30,358 nucleotides of DNA from Spongiibacteraceae bacterium UBA5047. GTDB lineage: Bacteria; Pseudomonadota; Gammaproteobacteria; Pseudomonadales; Spongiibacteraceae. A program made the position numbers and the translations under genes. Shown here one piece after another: positions 16,611-24,643 of this stretch. Under the pieces are notes generated by a model, which was not told the origin of the DNA, searched no databases, and saw nothing but the letters and a program-made list of their open reading frames with translations. The stretch covers positions 34,229 to 64,586 of the forward strand of contig DIBR01000004.1 of NCBI GenBank assembly GCA_002415025.1, read 5' to 3'. Each line of letters opens with the position of its first letter. Positions within the stretch are counted from its first letter, which is position 1.

Positions 16611-17047
16611 TGGCTGCTATAACACATCGCATCGTAGGCGGCTGGTCGCTACTGAGCTGGACCATGCGCTTTGATGACGGACGCCCCGCGCGCCAACCCT
16701 ACGGCGACTCGCCCAACGGCAGTTTGCTCTACAGCGCCGATGGCCGAATGCTGGCTGCTATCGCTCGCGCTGACCGAAAACACCTCTCCGGGCAGGTTCC
16801 CCAGCGCGCCCCTGAATCTGAAAAGACCGCTGCCTTCGACAGCTTTTTCAGCTACGGGGGCAGTTTTGACATTGACGGTGACGAGGTTGTTCACCGGGTT
16901 GATATTGCGCTGAACCCGAATTTTGTCGGTTCGGTGCAACGTCGAAAAATGCACTTTGAAGATAACCAACTTACTTTGTCGGCCAAGGAAGGGGAGCGCC
17001 ACCATGAACTCATTTGGCAACGGATTGCCTCTGCAGCGGGAAACTGA
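16610..17047 (+). CDS. Lipocalin-like domain protein
   Basis: This 145-residue protein resembles the lipocalin-like family (Pfam Lipocalin_5). The N-terminal IVGGWSLLSW is the typical first strand (GxW). SPNGSLLYSADGRMLAAI, FDSFFSYGGSFDIDG and VVHRVDIALNPNFVGSVQRR follow, as in that family. There is no signal peptide, so it is cytoplasmic. Members are thought to bind small hydrophobic ligands or act as small modifying enzymes; a role in handling the product of the dioxygenase is inference. Its ATG overlaps the thiolase stop by one base. The C-terminal ~15 codons overlap the next gene, whose ribosome binding site lies inside this gene. Confidence 0.8.
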   Translation: MAAITHRIVGGWSLLSWTMRFDDGRPARQPYGDSPNGSLLYSADGRMLAAIARADRKHLSGQVPQRAPESEKTAAFDSFFSYGGSFDIDGDEVVHRVDIALNPNFVGSVQRRKMHFEDNQLTLSAKEGERHHELIWQRIASAAGN

Positions 17048-18926
17048 CGCAGAGTCTTATATCACTTTTTCGGGTGATACTTTCTCAGGCACTACGGTTT
17101 CAGGTGCTGCTGTTTCAGGTGTTAGAATAGTGAAAAATTTTCTTAGAATAGCGGCGATTCTATTCGCTACATTCGGGCTGGCTTCGTGCGATTCATCCTC
17201 GGATTCATCAGCGGCTTCGGTGCCGGCTGCAGCAACCAACCCCGACAGCGGGTCGCCGCCACAATCGCCGCCGCCACCCGCCTCGCCTGAGCCGGAAGCA
17301 CCTCAGCCCGATGACAATCCTCCGGCGCCGGTCGTACGGGCGGGCGAAGTCTACGATGTATATATTACGGTTCCGGGAACCGGCGACACGGTAGCGATGA
17401 CCGTCTTTGAGCCAGCGACGGTGGATTCCAGTGCTACCTATCCGCTGATTATTTATCACCACGGTTACGCCGGCAGCCGTGTTCGAAGTCTGGATGAAAG
17501 CTGTACCGACGATTGCGGGCAGGGCAACGAACCCAATTTCGTCCAGTACGTTAACAACGGTTACGGTGTACTCAGCTTTGATCAGCGCGGGCATAACGAA
17601 TCCACCGGGAATATACGAGGTATGGACCCCGACTACGCAGGCAAGGGTTTGGTTGCCATGCTGGATTGGGCCGAGGCAAATCTGGATTGGCTTGCCTACG
17701 GTCCAAGTGTTGACGGGCGTGATTCGCATAACCCGATAATGGGTTCGATCGGTGGCTCTTACGGCGGGATCTCGCAACTGATACTGAATGCCATCGACCC
17801 CAAGCGTAGAATGGACGCCATCGTTCCCGAGTACACCTGGTACGATTTTCCCACGGCGCTGTTTCCCAACGACGTACTGCGCGCCACCATGTATGAAGGT
17901 GTTTTTGCTGGCGGCATTGCTGCAGGTAATAGCGCAAATTACGGGCCGACGATTACGGAGTATTCCCTTGAGTTGCTGAGCGGGTCGCGGCCGACTCCTT
18001 ATACCCGCGATTATTGGGCCTATCATAGCCACAGTTATTTTTGTGAGGGCAAATATGTAGCAACTAACGGCGGCCCAGGTACCTTTCCCGAGTTGCCATC
18101 GTTACCGCCGCCACCCGTGCATGCGATGGTGTGGCAGGGAATGCGCGACACGGTATTTGTGTTTAACGACGGCTTTTACAACGCAAAGTGCTTGCAGGAA
18201 CAGGGCGGAGATGTTCGCTTCCTGACCTACCATATAGGCCATGAAGTGGTGGATGTAGGGAATGACCTGTTTCAACCCAGCAATGACTTGCCGCAAAACC
18301 GTTGCGGAAGCCTTGATAAAAATACCGCGAGCTTTGCTTTTTTTCAGGAACATTTGAAAGGGATAGAGGGCGCGGCTGATGTTATTCCGCGTAAACCCTG
18401 CATGTCACTCAGTGTGACTGACGCGGTGCTGGTTGACGACGTCAGTCGCGGTAAAACCGGTCGAAAGTTTGTTCTGCCGGCAACGCGCGCGGTGCCGGGT
18501 GTTGCGCAGCCGGTAGTGATTGATCTTGGCTACACTGCCGGGTCAGAGGGCGAGGTGATAGCCGGTATTCCCCACCTGCAGATCAGTATCGATAGCCTTT
18601 CTACGGCAACCCCCGGTGACGAAATTCTTATATTTGGTCTCGGTCATATGCGCAGTACGACTCCCCAGATTTGGGATCTTGTTGACAACCAGTTGTGGCC
18701 AACGCGTGGCCCGGGTGACTACGACTTTGAGATGAGTGGAATTGCCGAGCGTTTGCAGCCGGGCGACAAGCTCGCCTTGCTGATTTATGGTGCGCATGAG
18801 CAGTTTAATATTACCGGCGCGGTAAGCGCCTCTCAGGTGAATGTCACCCCTGTCGAAATCAGCGGCTCGCTGTGGCTGCCACTGCTAGGGCCATTGCCGA
18901 ATATTATTCAGACGAGCCAGGACTGA
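17004..18926 (+). CDS. Exported CocE/S15-type alpha/beta hydrolase (putative lipoprotein)
   Basis: The alpha/beta-hydrolase core shows the oxyanion-side strand LIIYHHGYAGSR, VLSFDQRGHNESTG and the nucleophile elbow GSIGGSYGG (Ser at residue 252). A candidate Asp lies in WQGMRDTVF and a candidate His in YHIGHEVVD. A C-terminal beta domain like that of CocE/X-Pro peptidases ends the protein. A lipoprotein signal (FLRIAAILFATFGLASC) and a Pro-rich spacer precede the core. Two starts compete. The ATG at 17004 has a very good GGGGAG site 7 bases upstream but puts 42 residues before the signal. The GTG at 17130 gives a classic 20-residue lipoprotein signal but has no clear ribosome binding site. 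It probably hydrolyses an ester or amide outside the cytoplasmic membrane, perhaps freeing the pathway substrate from a conjugate (inference). Confidence 0.87.
   Translation: MNSFGNGLPLQRETDAESYITFSGDTFSGTTVSGAAVSGVRIVKNFLRIAAILFATFGLASCDSSSDSSAASVPAAATNPDSGSPPQSPPPPASPEPEAPQPDDNPPAPVVRAGEVYDVYITVPGTGDTVAMTVFEPATVDSSATYPLIIYHHGYAGSRVRSLDESCTDDCGQGNEPNFVQYVNNGYGVLSFDQRGHNESTGNIRGMDPDYAGKGLVAMLDWAEANLDWLAYGPSVDGRDSHNPIMGSIGGSYGGISQLILNAIDPKRRMDAIVPEYTWYDFPTALFPNDVLRATMYEGVFAGGIAAGNSANYGPTITEYSLELLSGSRPTPYTRDYWAYHSHSYFCEGKYVATNGGPGTFPELPSLPPPPVHAMVWQGMRDTVFVFNDGFYNAKCLQEQGGDVRFLTYHIGHEVVDVGNDLFQPSNDLPQNRCGSLDKNTASFAFFQEHLKGIEGAADVIPRKPCMSLSVTDAVLVDDVSRGKTGRKFVLPATRAVPGVAQPVVIDLGYTAGSEGEVIAGIPHLQISIDSLSTATPGDEILIFGLGHMRSTTPQIWDLVDNQLWPTRGPGDYDFEMSGIAERLQPGDKLALLIYGAHEQFNITGAVSASQVNVTPVEISGSLWLPLLGPLPNIIQTSQD
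17067..17126 (+). repeat. Four imperfect 15-base tandem repeats
   Basis: Four consecutive 15-base units encode FSGDT, FSGTT, VSGAA and VSGVR, with each unit keeping the (T)TTC/T-CAGG core. They lie between the ATG at 17004 and the GTG at 17130 of the hydrolase gene, so they are translated only if the upstream start is used. Confidence 0.7.
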
Positions 18927-18941
18927 AACGGAGTAGTCAGG

Positions 18942-20627
18942 ATGCCAGCAACATCAGCAGGATCGATTTTTGAAAAACATCGTCAGCGCTTCGAGCAGGC
19001 CCAGATAGCCTGTCGCGAACGCCATCACTGGAGCGCTTTTCCCGAACTGCATGAGCATCCGCAAAAAGAAAACGGGCAGCGTGAGGCGCAATCACGGTTT
19101 CAGTCGATGCTGCATCAGGGCTTTGCGCTGGAGCAGCCGGGAATAAGGGCTGACGTTGGCGAAGAGGAGTCGCCCTATACCCAGGAAGCTCTGGGGATTC
19201 GTTATCCGCAGTCGGATATCGATGTGCTGTTTGATGCTGCGGGTCAGGCAATGGATGCCTGGGCGCTCGCCGGCATAGAGACGCGAACGGGCGTATTGCT
19301 GGAGGTGGTGGATCGACTCTTTCAGCAGATGTTTGATATTGCCACCGCAGTGATGCATACCGCCGGGCAAAGCCCGAACATGAGTTATACCGGCAGCGGT
19401 GTGAATGCCCTGGATCGCGCTATCGAAGCGCTGGTGTATGCCTACGAGGCGATGTGCTGGACGCCCCAAACGGCGCGCTGGGAGCGATCCTTTGGCAAGG
19501 CGCAGATAGCCTTGAATAAACGCTACCGCATTGTGCCCCGTGGTGTTGCCGTGTGTTTCAGTTGCGCGAGTTTTCCAACCTGGAATGCCTGGCCTTCCAT
19601 GATGGCGAGTCTGGCAACGGGCAATGCCGTCATTGTAAAACCGCACCCCGGCTCGGTACTGCCCATGGCATTGTCAGTAACAATATTTCGGGACGTGTTG
19701 GCAGAGTTCGGGTTTGATCCCAACCTCGTAACACTGGCGCTCGACACACATGCAAACCCCATAGGCAAGCAGCTGGTAAAACACCCGAAAACGGCGATTG
19801 TCGATTTTACCGGCAGTGTTGAGTTCGGCAGCTGGGTTGAGGCCAATGCCCATCCGGCACTGTGCTATACCGAAACAGCTGGCGTGAATACCGTGGTTCT
19901 GGACTCCTGTGACGATCTCGACGCCGTGCTGCGCAGTCTGGCAACGACCTTGTGCATGTTCTCGGCGCAAATGTGCACCAGCCCCCAGAACATATACCTG
20001 CCGGCTGAAGGCGTGAAGGAGGGGCGTGGTGAGGCAATGCGTTTGATTCCTGCCGCCGAGGTCAAGCGCCGGCTTGCGGCTGCCGTTGACAACTTGATAC
20101 AGGACCCACGCAAGGCCGCCATGATTCTCGCCTGCGTGCAGGCCCCGCAAACACTCACCTTGCTCCGGGAGCTGGAATCGCTCGGCGAGGTGCTGCTGCA
20201 GCCACAGGCCTACCCGCACCCCGACTACCCGAATGCACGCACCTCCACACCCTTGATGTTGGGGGTAACGCCGGCCCAGCGCGCGCTCTATCTCGGTGAG
20301 CGATTTGGCCCGGTGTCATTTGTGATTGAATGTGCATCGGCTGACGATGCGCTTATGCAGGCAACGCAGGATGTGCGCGAGGCAGGCGGCTTAACGGCCT
20401 TTGTCTACTCTCGCGATGAGGATTTTCTCGAGCGCGCGGAACAGGGCTATGCCCGCGCTGGAGCCCAGTTAACCTGTAATCTGACCGGCCCCATGCCGCT
20501 AAATTTTGCGGCGGCCTACAGTGACTTTCATGTGACCGGTCTTAATCCTGCAGGCAATGCTTCGCTGACTGAACTGGGCTTTGTGGCCCAGCGCTTTCGA
20601 ATTACTCAAAGCCGCCGGCCCGCATGA
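18942..20627 (+). CDS. paaN: PaaN-type aldehyde dehydrogenase
   Basis: This 561-residue protein of the aldehyde dehydrogenase superfamily matches the PaaN family (phenylacetate-degradation dehydrogenases) in length and in the block QALGIRYPQ-like region to PRGVAVCFSCASFPTWNAWP. The NAD-binding stretch NAVIVKPHPGS and FTGSVEFGSWVE, the general base E311 in YTETAGVN and the catalytic C345 in SAQMCTSPQNIY are visible. It lacks the fused hydratase domain of PaaZ. It oxidises an aldehyde to an acid; the aldehyde could come from the dioxygenase in the same operon (inference). No other paa genes are in the window, so a phenylacetate role is not supported here. GGAG lies 8 bases before the ATG, and the gene starts 15 bases after the hydrolase stop. 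Confidence 0.9.
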   Translation: MPATSAGSIFEKHRQRFEQAQIACRERHHWSAFPELHEHPQKENGQREAQSRFQSMLHQGFALEQPGIRADVGEEESPYTQEALGIRYPQSDIDVLFDAAGQAMDAWALAGIETRTGVLLEVVDRLFQQMFDIATAVMHTAGQSPNMSYTGSGVNALDRAIEALVYAYEAMCWTPQTARWERSFGKAQIALNKRYRIVPRGVAVCFSCASFPTWNAWPSMMASLATGNAVIVKPHPGSVLPMALSVTIFRDVLAEFGFDPNLVTLALDTHANPIGKQLVKHPKTAIVDFTGSVEFGSWVEANAHPALCYTETAGVNTVVLDSCDDLDAVLRSLATTLCMFSAQMCTSPQNIYLPAEGVKEGRGEAMRLIPAAEVKRRLAAAVDNLIQDPRKAAMILACVQAPQTLTLLRELESLGEVLLQPQAYPHPDYPNARTSTPLMLGVTPAQRALYLGERFGPVSFVIECASADDALMQATQDVREAGGLTAFVYSRDEDFLERAEQGYARAGAQLTCNLTGPMPLNFAAAYSDFHVTGLNPAGNASLTELGFVAQRFRITQSRRPA

Positions 20628-20667
20628 TGTCTGGTGGCGGCAAGGGGCCTGCTGCTAAACTGCGGCC

Positions 20668-21624
20668 ATGAAAACACCCTTGAGCTATGCCGGTAGCGGT
20701 CAGCCGGTATCGACTGACACACCGATTGACAACCCCCTGCTGCATGCGCGCTCGGTTAGCCGGGCGCTCAATATTGTGGGTGATCGCAGTTCACTGTTGC
20801 TAGTTTACTGGGTGTTTCTCGGTGTATACCGCTTTACCGACTTGCTCAATCGCACGGGGCTTTCTCGCAGCCTTATCAGCAATCGCCTGAAACGCCTCGA
20901 AGAGCAGGGCGTGCTGGAGCGTCGGGTAAGTGGCGGGCAGGGCAGCGAGTACCATCTCACCGAAATGGGCAAAGATCTTTACAACGTTGCGCTGGCCATT
21001 ATCCGCTGGGATAAACAGTGGCATTACACGCCGGGCTGCGTCACCCACCATCTTGTACATACCGCATGCGGCAAGGAGTTTATGCCGCTCCCCCGGTGCG
21101 GCTCCTGCCAGGGCGACTTTGACGCACGGGATTGTCACTGGCATTACGGGCCGGGTGAACCCGATGCGGAACTGACAGCAAACACGCAATCGCGGCGCTC
21201 GCGCATTGCGCCTTCAGCCTTGGGCACAGAACACCCGATTATGGATCGCAGCCTCGAAATTCTGGGCGACCGCTGGACGGCGCTAACCATCGCGGCGGCT
21301 TTCTACCGCGTGCGAACCTTTAACGGTTTCCAGCAGGCCCTGGGTATCGCCACCAATATTCTGAGTGACCGGCTGAGCCGTCTGACCGCGCTGGGTATTT
21401 TTACCCGTGGTAGTCAGGCTCGCGGAGACTACCGGCTGTCGGAAGAGGGCTTGTCGCTGTTTCCGGTCATTGTCGCGCTGATGCAGTGGGGAGACCGCTG
21501 GCTGAGCAACGATAGCGGCCCGTCGCTGGTGCTGGTGCATCGCCAATGCCATTCGGTGCTGGACCCGCTGATGGTCTGCGACCAGTGCGGGCAGGCCCTG
21601 GCCTTCGGCGACTTTCATCTGTAG
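20668..21624 (+). CDS. Tandem HxlR-type transcriptional regulator
   Basis: This 318-residue protein holds two HxlR winged-helix domains, at about residues 22-120 and 185-280. Each carries the family signature (ALNIVGDRSSLLLVYW and SLEILGDRWTALTIAA) and wing (GSEYHLTEMG and RGDYRLSEEG). After each comes the same zinc-knuckle-like pattern HxxC-x9-CxxC (H131/C134/C144/C147 and H291/C294/C304/C307). Ordinary HxlR proteins are ~110-150 residues and dimerise; this one is a covalent duplication. It is the last gene of the rightward arm, 40 bases after the dehydrogenase, and has only a weak ribosome binding site. It probably regulates the island, perhaps by sensing an aldehyde or electrophile through its cysteines, as do other HxlR regulators (YodB, HypR). 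Confidence 0.9.
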   Translation: MKTPLSYAGSGQPVSTDTPIDNPLLHARSVSRALNIVGDRSSLLLVYWVFLGVYRFTDLLNRTGLSRSLISNRLKRLEEQGVLERRVSGGQGSEYHLTEMGKDLYNVALAIIRWDKQWHYTPGCVTHHLVHTACGKEFMPLPRCGSCQGDFDARDCHWHYGPGEPDAELTANTQSRRSRIAPSALGTEHPIMDRSLEILGDRWTALTIAAAFYRVRTFNGFQQALGIATNILSDRLSRLTALGIFTRGSQARGDYRLSEEGLSLFPVIVALMQWGDRWLSNDSGPSLVLVHRQCHSVLDPLMVCDQCGQALAFGDFHL

Positions 21625-21738
21625 CGGCTATTACGCCGACTTTTCGCCTGCCGCCCACTATTGTCCGCTTGAATGTTTTACACTAGTGGCTTCCAAATAC
21701 ACCCACTGCTTCGTTTTATTGAATACGGATAAATCGGT

Positions 21739-22272
21739 ATGCCCTCTTTACAGGAACAACTGCTTCAGGCCGGCATGGTCGACCCCAAAAAGGCCAAGCA
21801 ACTTAACAAGGAAAAGCGCAAAGCCGCCAAACAGCCCAAAGGGCAGGTGAAGGTCGATGAATCGAAGGAGGCGGCAGCTCGCGCCTTGCAGCAAAAGGCC
21901 GAGCGTGACAGGGAACTGAACCGGCAGCGTCAGGCCGAGGCGGACAAAAAAGCCATCCGCGCTCAAATTGTTCAGCTGATAACCCTCAACCGGATTGATC
22001 GCAAGCGTGGGGAAGTGTCCTATCAGTTTACCGATGGTAAAAAGATCAAGAAGCTCTACGTTACCGACGAGCTGCAGGCGCAATTGAGCCGGGGCCAGAT
22101 TGCCATTGCCAGACAGGGCGAGGGGTACGAATTGGTGCCGGCGGCCATAGCCGAGAAAATTGCCCAGCGCGATGCCGACTTTGTGGTCTTGCATCACCAA
22201 AAGTCGCTTGAGGTTGTCGAAGAGGACGACCCCTACGCGGATTATAAAATCCCCGACGATCTGATGTGGTAA
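21739..22272 (+). CDS. yaiL: DUF2058 family protein (YaiL-like)
   Basis: This 177-residue protein matches the DUF2058/YaiL family, found mainly in gammaproteobacteria and of unknown biochemical function; some annotations call it a nucleoprotein or polynucleotide-associated protein. The N-terminal LQEQLLQAGMVDPKKAKQLN is the family signature, followed by a long charged, Lys/Arg/Glu-rich helix (~residues 15-75). A C-terminal domain has INRIDRK-like LNRIDRKRGEVSYQFTDGKK and ends near DDPYADYKIPDDLMW. No signal peptide or membrane segment is seen. It lies 27 bases before recQ on the same strand and may be co-transcribed with it; a functional link to DNA unwinding is only suggestive. Confidence 0.9.
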   Translation: MPSLQEQLLQAGMVDPKKAKQLNKEKRKAAKQPKGQVKVDESKEAAARALQQKAERDRELNRQRQAEADKKAIRAQIVQLITLNRIDRKRGEVSYQFTDGKKIKKLYVTDELQAQLSRGQIAIARQGEGYELVPAAIAEKIAQRDADFVVLHHQKSLEVVEEDDPYADYKIPDDLMW

Positions 22273-22299
22273 ACCCTCTTTTCTTGCTATGAAGTCCTG

Positions 22300-24456
22300 A
22301 TGTCGACAACCGAACCTTTACAGCCCCATACCTCCGACGCAGCGCTACAGGCGCTGCAATCGGTTTATGGATACGACGCTTTTCGCAACCAGCAGCAGGC
22401 CATTGTTGAGCATGTGATCGGCGGCGGCGACGCGCTGGTACTCATGCCAACCGGTGGCGGCAAGTCCCTGTGCTATCAGGTGCCGGCCCTGATTCGCGCC
22501 GGTACGGCGGTGGTGGTGTCGCCCCTGATAGCGCTTATGCGTGATCAGGTTCAGGCACTGCAACAGAACGGCGTCAGCGCAGCCTATCTCAATTCCAGCT
22601 TGAGCAGTGAAGAAGCCTATGCGGTGGAAACGCGCCTGCGCCGCCGGGAGCTTAATCTGCTCTACGTAGCGCCGGAGCGTTTGATGATGCCGCGTATGCT
22701 GGAGCTGCTTGATCAGACGGAAGTGGCGTTGTTTGCCATCGACGAAGCTCACTGCGTGTCGCAGTGGGGCCACGATTTTCGCCCCGAGTATATTCAGCTA
22801 TCGGTATTGCATGAGCGCTTTCCGGATGTGCCGCGCATAGCGCTCACTGCAACCGCCGATCTGGCAACCCGACGCGAAATTATCAGCCGCCTCGATCTGC
22901 ACAGTGCCGAAGTGTTTAACGACGGTTTTGACCGGCCCAATATTCGTTATCGTATCAGCGAAAATCAGGGTAACGCCCGCGAGCAGCTAAAGCGCTTTAT
23001 TCTCAATGAGCACGAAGGTGAGGCGGGGATTGTCTACTGCCTGTCGCGGCGCAAGGTGGGCGAAGTTGCAGAGTGGCTCTGTAAACAGGGTATGACAGCG
23101 TTGCCCTATCATGCGGGCCTGTCGTCAGAGCTGCGCGAGCAGCATCAGGAGCGCTTCTTGCGCGAAGATGGCGTTATCATTGTTGCGACCATTGCCTTTG
23201 GTATGGGGATCGACAAGCCCGACGTGCGTTTTGTCGCGCATTTGAGTCTGCCGAAAAGTATTGAAGCCTACTATCAGGAAACGGGCCGCGCCGGCCGTGA
23301 CGGCCTGCCCGCTGATGCCTGGATGGCCTACGGCCTGCAGGACGTGATTACCCTCAGGCAAATGCAGGAGCAGTCGCAGGCCGAAGAAAGCCGCAAGCGG
23401 GTAGAGCGGCACAAACTCGATGCGATGCTGGGCTTGTGTGAAATGCATTCCTGTCGTCGTCAGGCCCTGTTGCGCTATTTCGACGACGATCTGGCCGAAC
23501 CCTGCGGCAACTGCGATAACTGCCTGACGCCCCCCGAAACCTGGGATGCAACGGTTGCTGCACAAAAGGCACTGTCTTGCGTGTATCGCACCGGTCAACG
23601 CTTTGGTGTGAACTATCTTGTGGACGTATTGCTCGGTCTTGATAGCGGACGCGGCTATGAGCGTATTCAGCAATTTGGTCACGATACTCTGGCGGTTTAC
23701 GGAATAGGCACGGAGTTAAGCCAGGGCGAATGGCGAACCCTGTTTCGGCAGTTGATTTCCAGCGGCTTTCTCAGTGTTGACTACGAGGGGCACGGCAGCG
23801 TGCGTTTAACCGAGGCGGCGCGCCCGGTATTAAAGAGTGAGCAGCAACTGACGCTTCGAAAAATGCTCAAAGTCAGTGAAACCAAAAAGAGCAAAGCGGC
23901 CGCCCATTTCAGCGGAGGCAGTAGCCGGCTATGGGATGCCTTGCGCGAGCATCGAAAAAAACTGGCCGAAGAGCAGGGTGTGCCGGCCTACGTTATCTTC
24001 CACGATGCCACCCTGGCCGCGATGGTCGAGCGCGCACCGCAAACGCTGGAACAGCTGGGTCGGATATCGGGCATTGGTGAACGTAAACTGGAAGCTTACG
24101 GAGAAAGCTTTCTTGAGGTCATTCTCGAATTCGGCGAGGAGTCTTCACCCAAGGCCGACACCGTTGCCGAGAGTCTGGTTTTGCTTGCCCAAGGTCTTGA
24201 ACCTCTGGAAATAGCACACAAGCGAGAGCTTACCCTGCAAACGGTGTATCGGCATCTAGCGCTGGGCATAGAGCGCGAAGAAATTGATCTTGAAGATGTG
24301 ATAGAGATTGATGAGAAATCGCTGCGGGCATTATCCACCGCATTCGAGCAACAGGAAGGCAGCGCCTTAAAGCCGGTTTATGAATTGTTCGATGGTGAGT
24401 ACGACTACGGCGTGTTGGATTGTGTGCGCGCTGCGATGAAACGCGCTTCTGCTTGA
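22300..24456 (+). CDS. recQ: ATP-dependent DNA helicase RecQ
   Basis: This 718-residue RecQ helicase is longer than the ~609 residues of the E. coli protein. Motif I MPTGGGKS (residues 49-56), motif II DEAH (148-151) with HCVSQWGHDFRPEY, and motif VI QETGRAGRDG are intact. A zinc-binding RecQ-Ct block (SCRRQALLRYFDDD, then CGNCDNC) follows, then the winged-helix RQC and an HRDC domain (~540-612). The extra C-terminal part (~615-715, ESLVLLAQGLEPLEIAH, LTLQTVYRHL) is a helix-turn-helix of the HTH_40 type, which many RecQ homologues outside the enterobacteria carry. It unwinds DNA 3'->5' in recombination and fork repair. The start follows the family N-terminus. Convergent with the Ddn-like gene across a REP cluster. 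Confidence 0.97.
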   Translation: MSTTEPLQPHTSDAALQALQSVYGYDAFRNQQQAIVEHVIGGGDALVLMPTGGGKSLCYQVPALIRAGTAVVVSPLIALMRDQVQALQQNGVSAAYLNSSLSSEEAYAVETRLRRRELNLLYVAPERLMMPRMLELLDQTEVALFAIDEAHCVSQWGHDFRPEYIQLSVLHERFPDVPRIALTATADLATRREIISRLDLHSAEVFNDGFDRPNIRYRISENQGNAREQLKRFILNEHEGEAGIVYCLSRRKVGEVAEWLCKQGMTALPYHAGLSSELREQHQERFLREDGVIIVATIAFGMGIDKPDVRFVAHLSLPKSIEAYYQETGRAGRDGLPADAWMAYGLQDVITLRQMQEQSQAEESRKRVERHKLDAMLGLCEMHSCRRQALLRYFDDDLAEPCGNCDNCLTPPETWDATVAAQKALSCVYRTGQRFGVNYLVDVLLGLDSGRGYERIQQFGHDTLAVYGIGTELSQGEWRTLFRQLISSGFLSVDYEGHGSVRLTEAARPVLKSEQQLTLRKMLKVSETKKSKAAAHFSGGSSRLWDALREHRKKLAEEQGVPAYVIFHDATLAAMVERAPQTLEQLGRISGIGERKLEAYGESFLEVILEFGEESSPKADTVAESLVLLAQGLEPLEIAHKRELTLQTVYRHLALGIEREEIDLEDVIEIDEKSLRALSTAFEQQEGSALKPVYELFDGEYDYGVLDCVRAAMKRASA

Positions 24457-24464
24457 GTTTCAAT

Positions 24465-24495
24465 TGCCGGGAACGCTGTGCTTATCCCGGCCTAC
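24465..24495 (-). repeat. REP-type palindrome, copy B
   Basis: Read on the minus strand it begins GTAGGCCGGGATAAGC and closes with TCCCGGCA, so head and stem match copies A, D, E and F. It starts nine bases after the recQ stop. It forms part of a 47-base direct repeat with copy C. Confidence 0.7.
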
Positions 24496-24555
24496 AAGCG
24501 AAGTGTTGCGGGCGATTTTTGTGCCGCGATGGAGCGTACGCCGACGTAATGCCTT

Positions 24556-24586
24556 TGCCGGGAACGCTGGGCTTATCCCGGCCTGC
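24556..24586 (-). repeat. REP-type palindrome, copy C
   Basis: It is the same element as copy B with head GCAG instead of GTAG. The direct repeat (24464-24510 and 24555-24601) keeps 43 of 47 bases, offset 91 bases, so a REP plus its 3' flank was duplicated here. Confidence 0.7.
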
Positions 24587-24609
24587 AAGTGAAGTGTTGT
24601 GTGCTACCC

Positions 24610-24640
24610 GTAGGCCCGAATAAGCGCAGCGTTTCGGGCA
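24610..24640 (+). repeat. REP-type palindrome, copy D
   Basis: It has head GTAG and stem GCCCGAA / TTCGGGC, the closest match to copy A. It sits in opposite orientation to B and C and ends 3 bases before the stop of the convergent Ddn-like gene, forming a BIME-like cluster between two convergent genes. Confidence 0.7.
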
Positions 24641-24643
24641 TCT

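Noticed and set aside
17208..18032. A 274-codon minus-strand open frame
   Set aside because: It is antisense to the hydrolase core, with a low-complexity Arg-rich end produced by the Pro-rich codons opposite.
18942..20627. Phenylacetate (paa) pathway as the role of this region
   Set aside because: Only the PaaN-type dehydrogenase is present; no paaABCDE, paaG, paaZ or paaK-like set accompanies it in the window, and the synthetase lacks clear phenylacetate-CoA ligase context.
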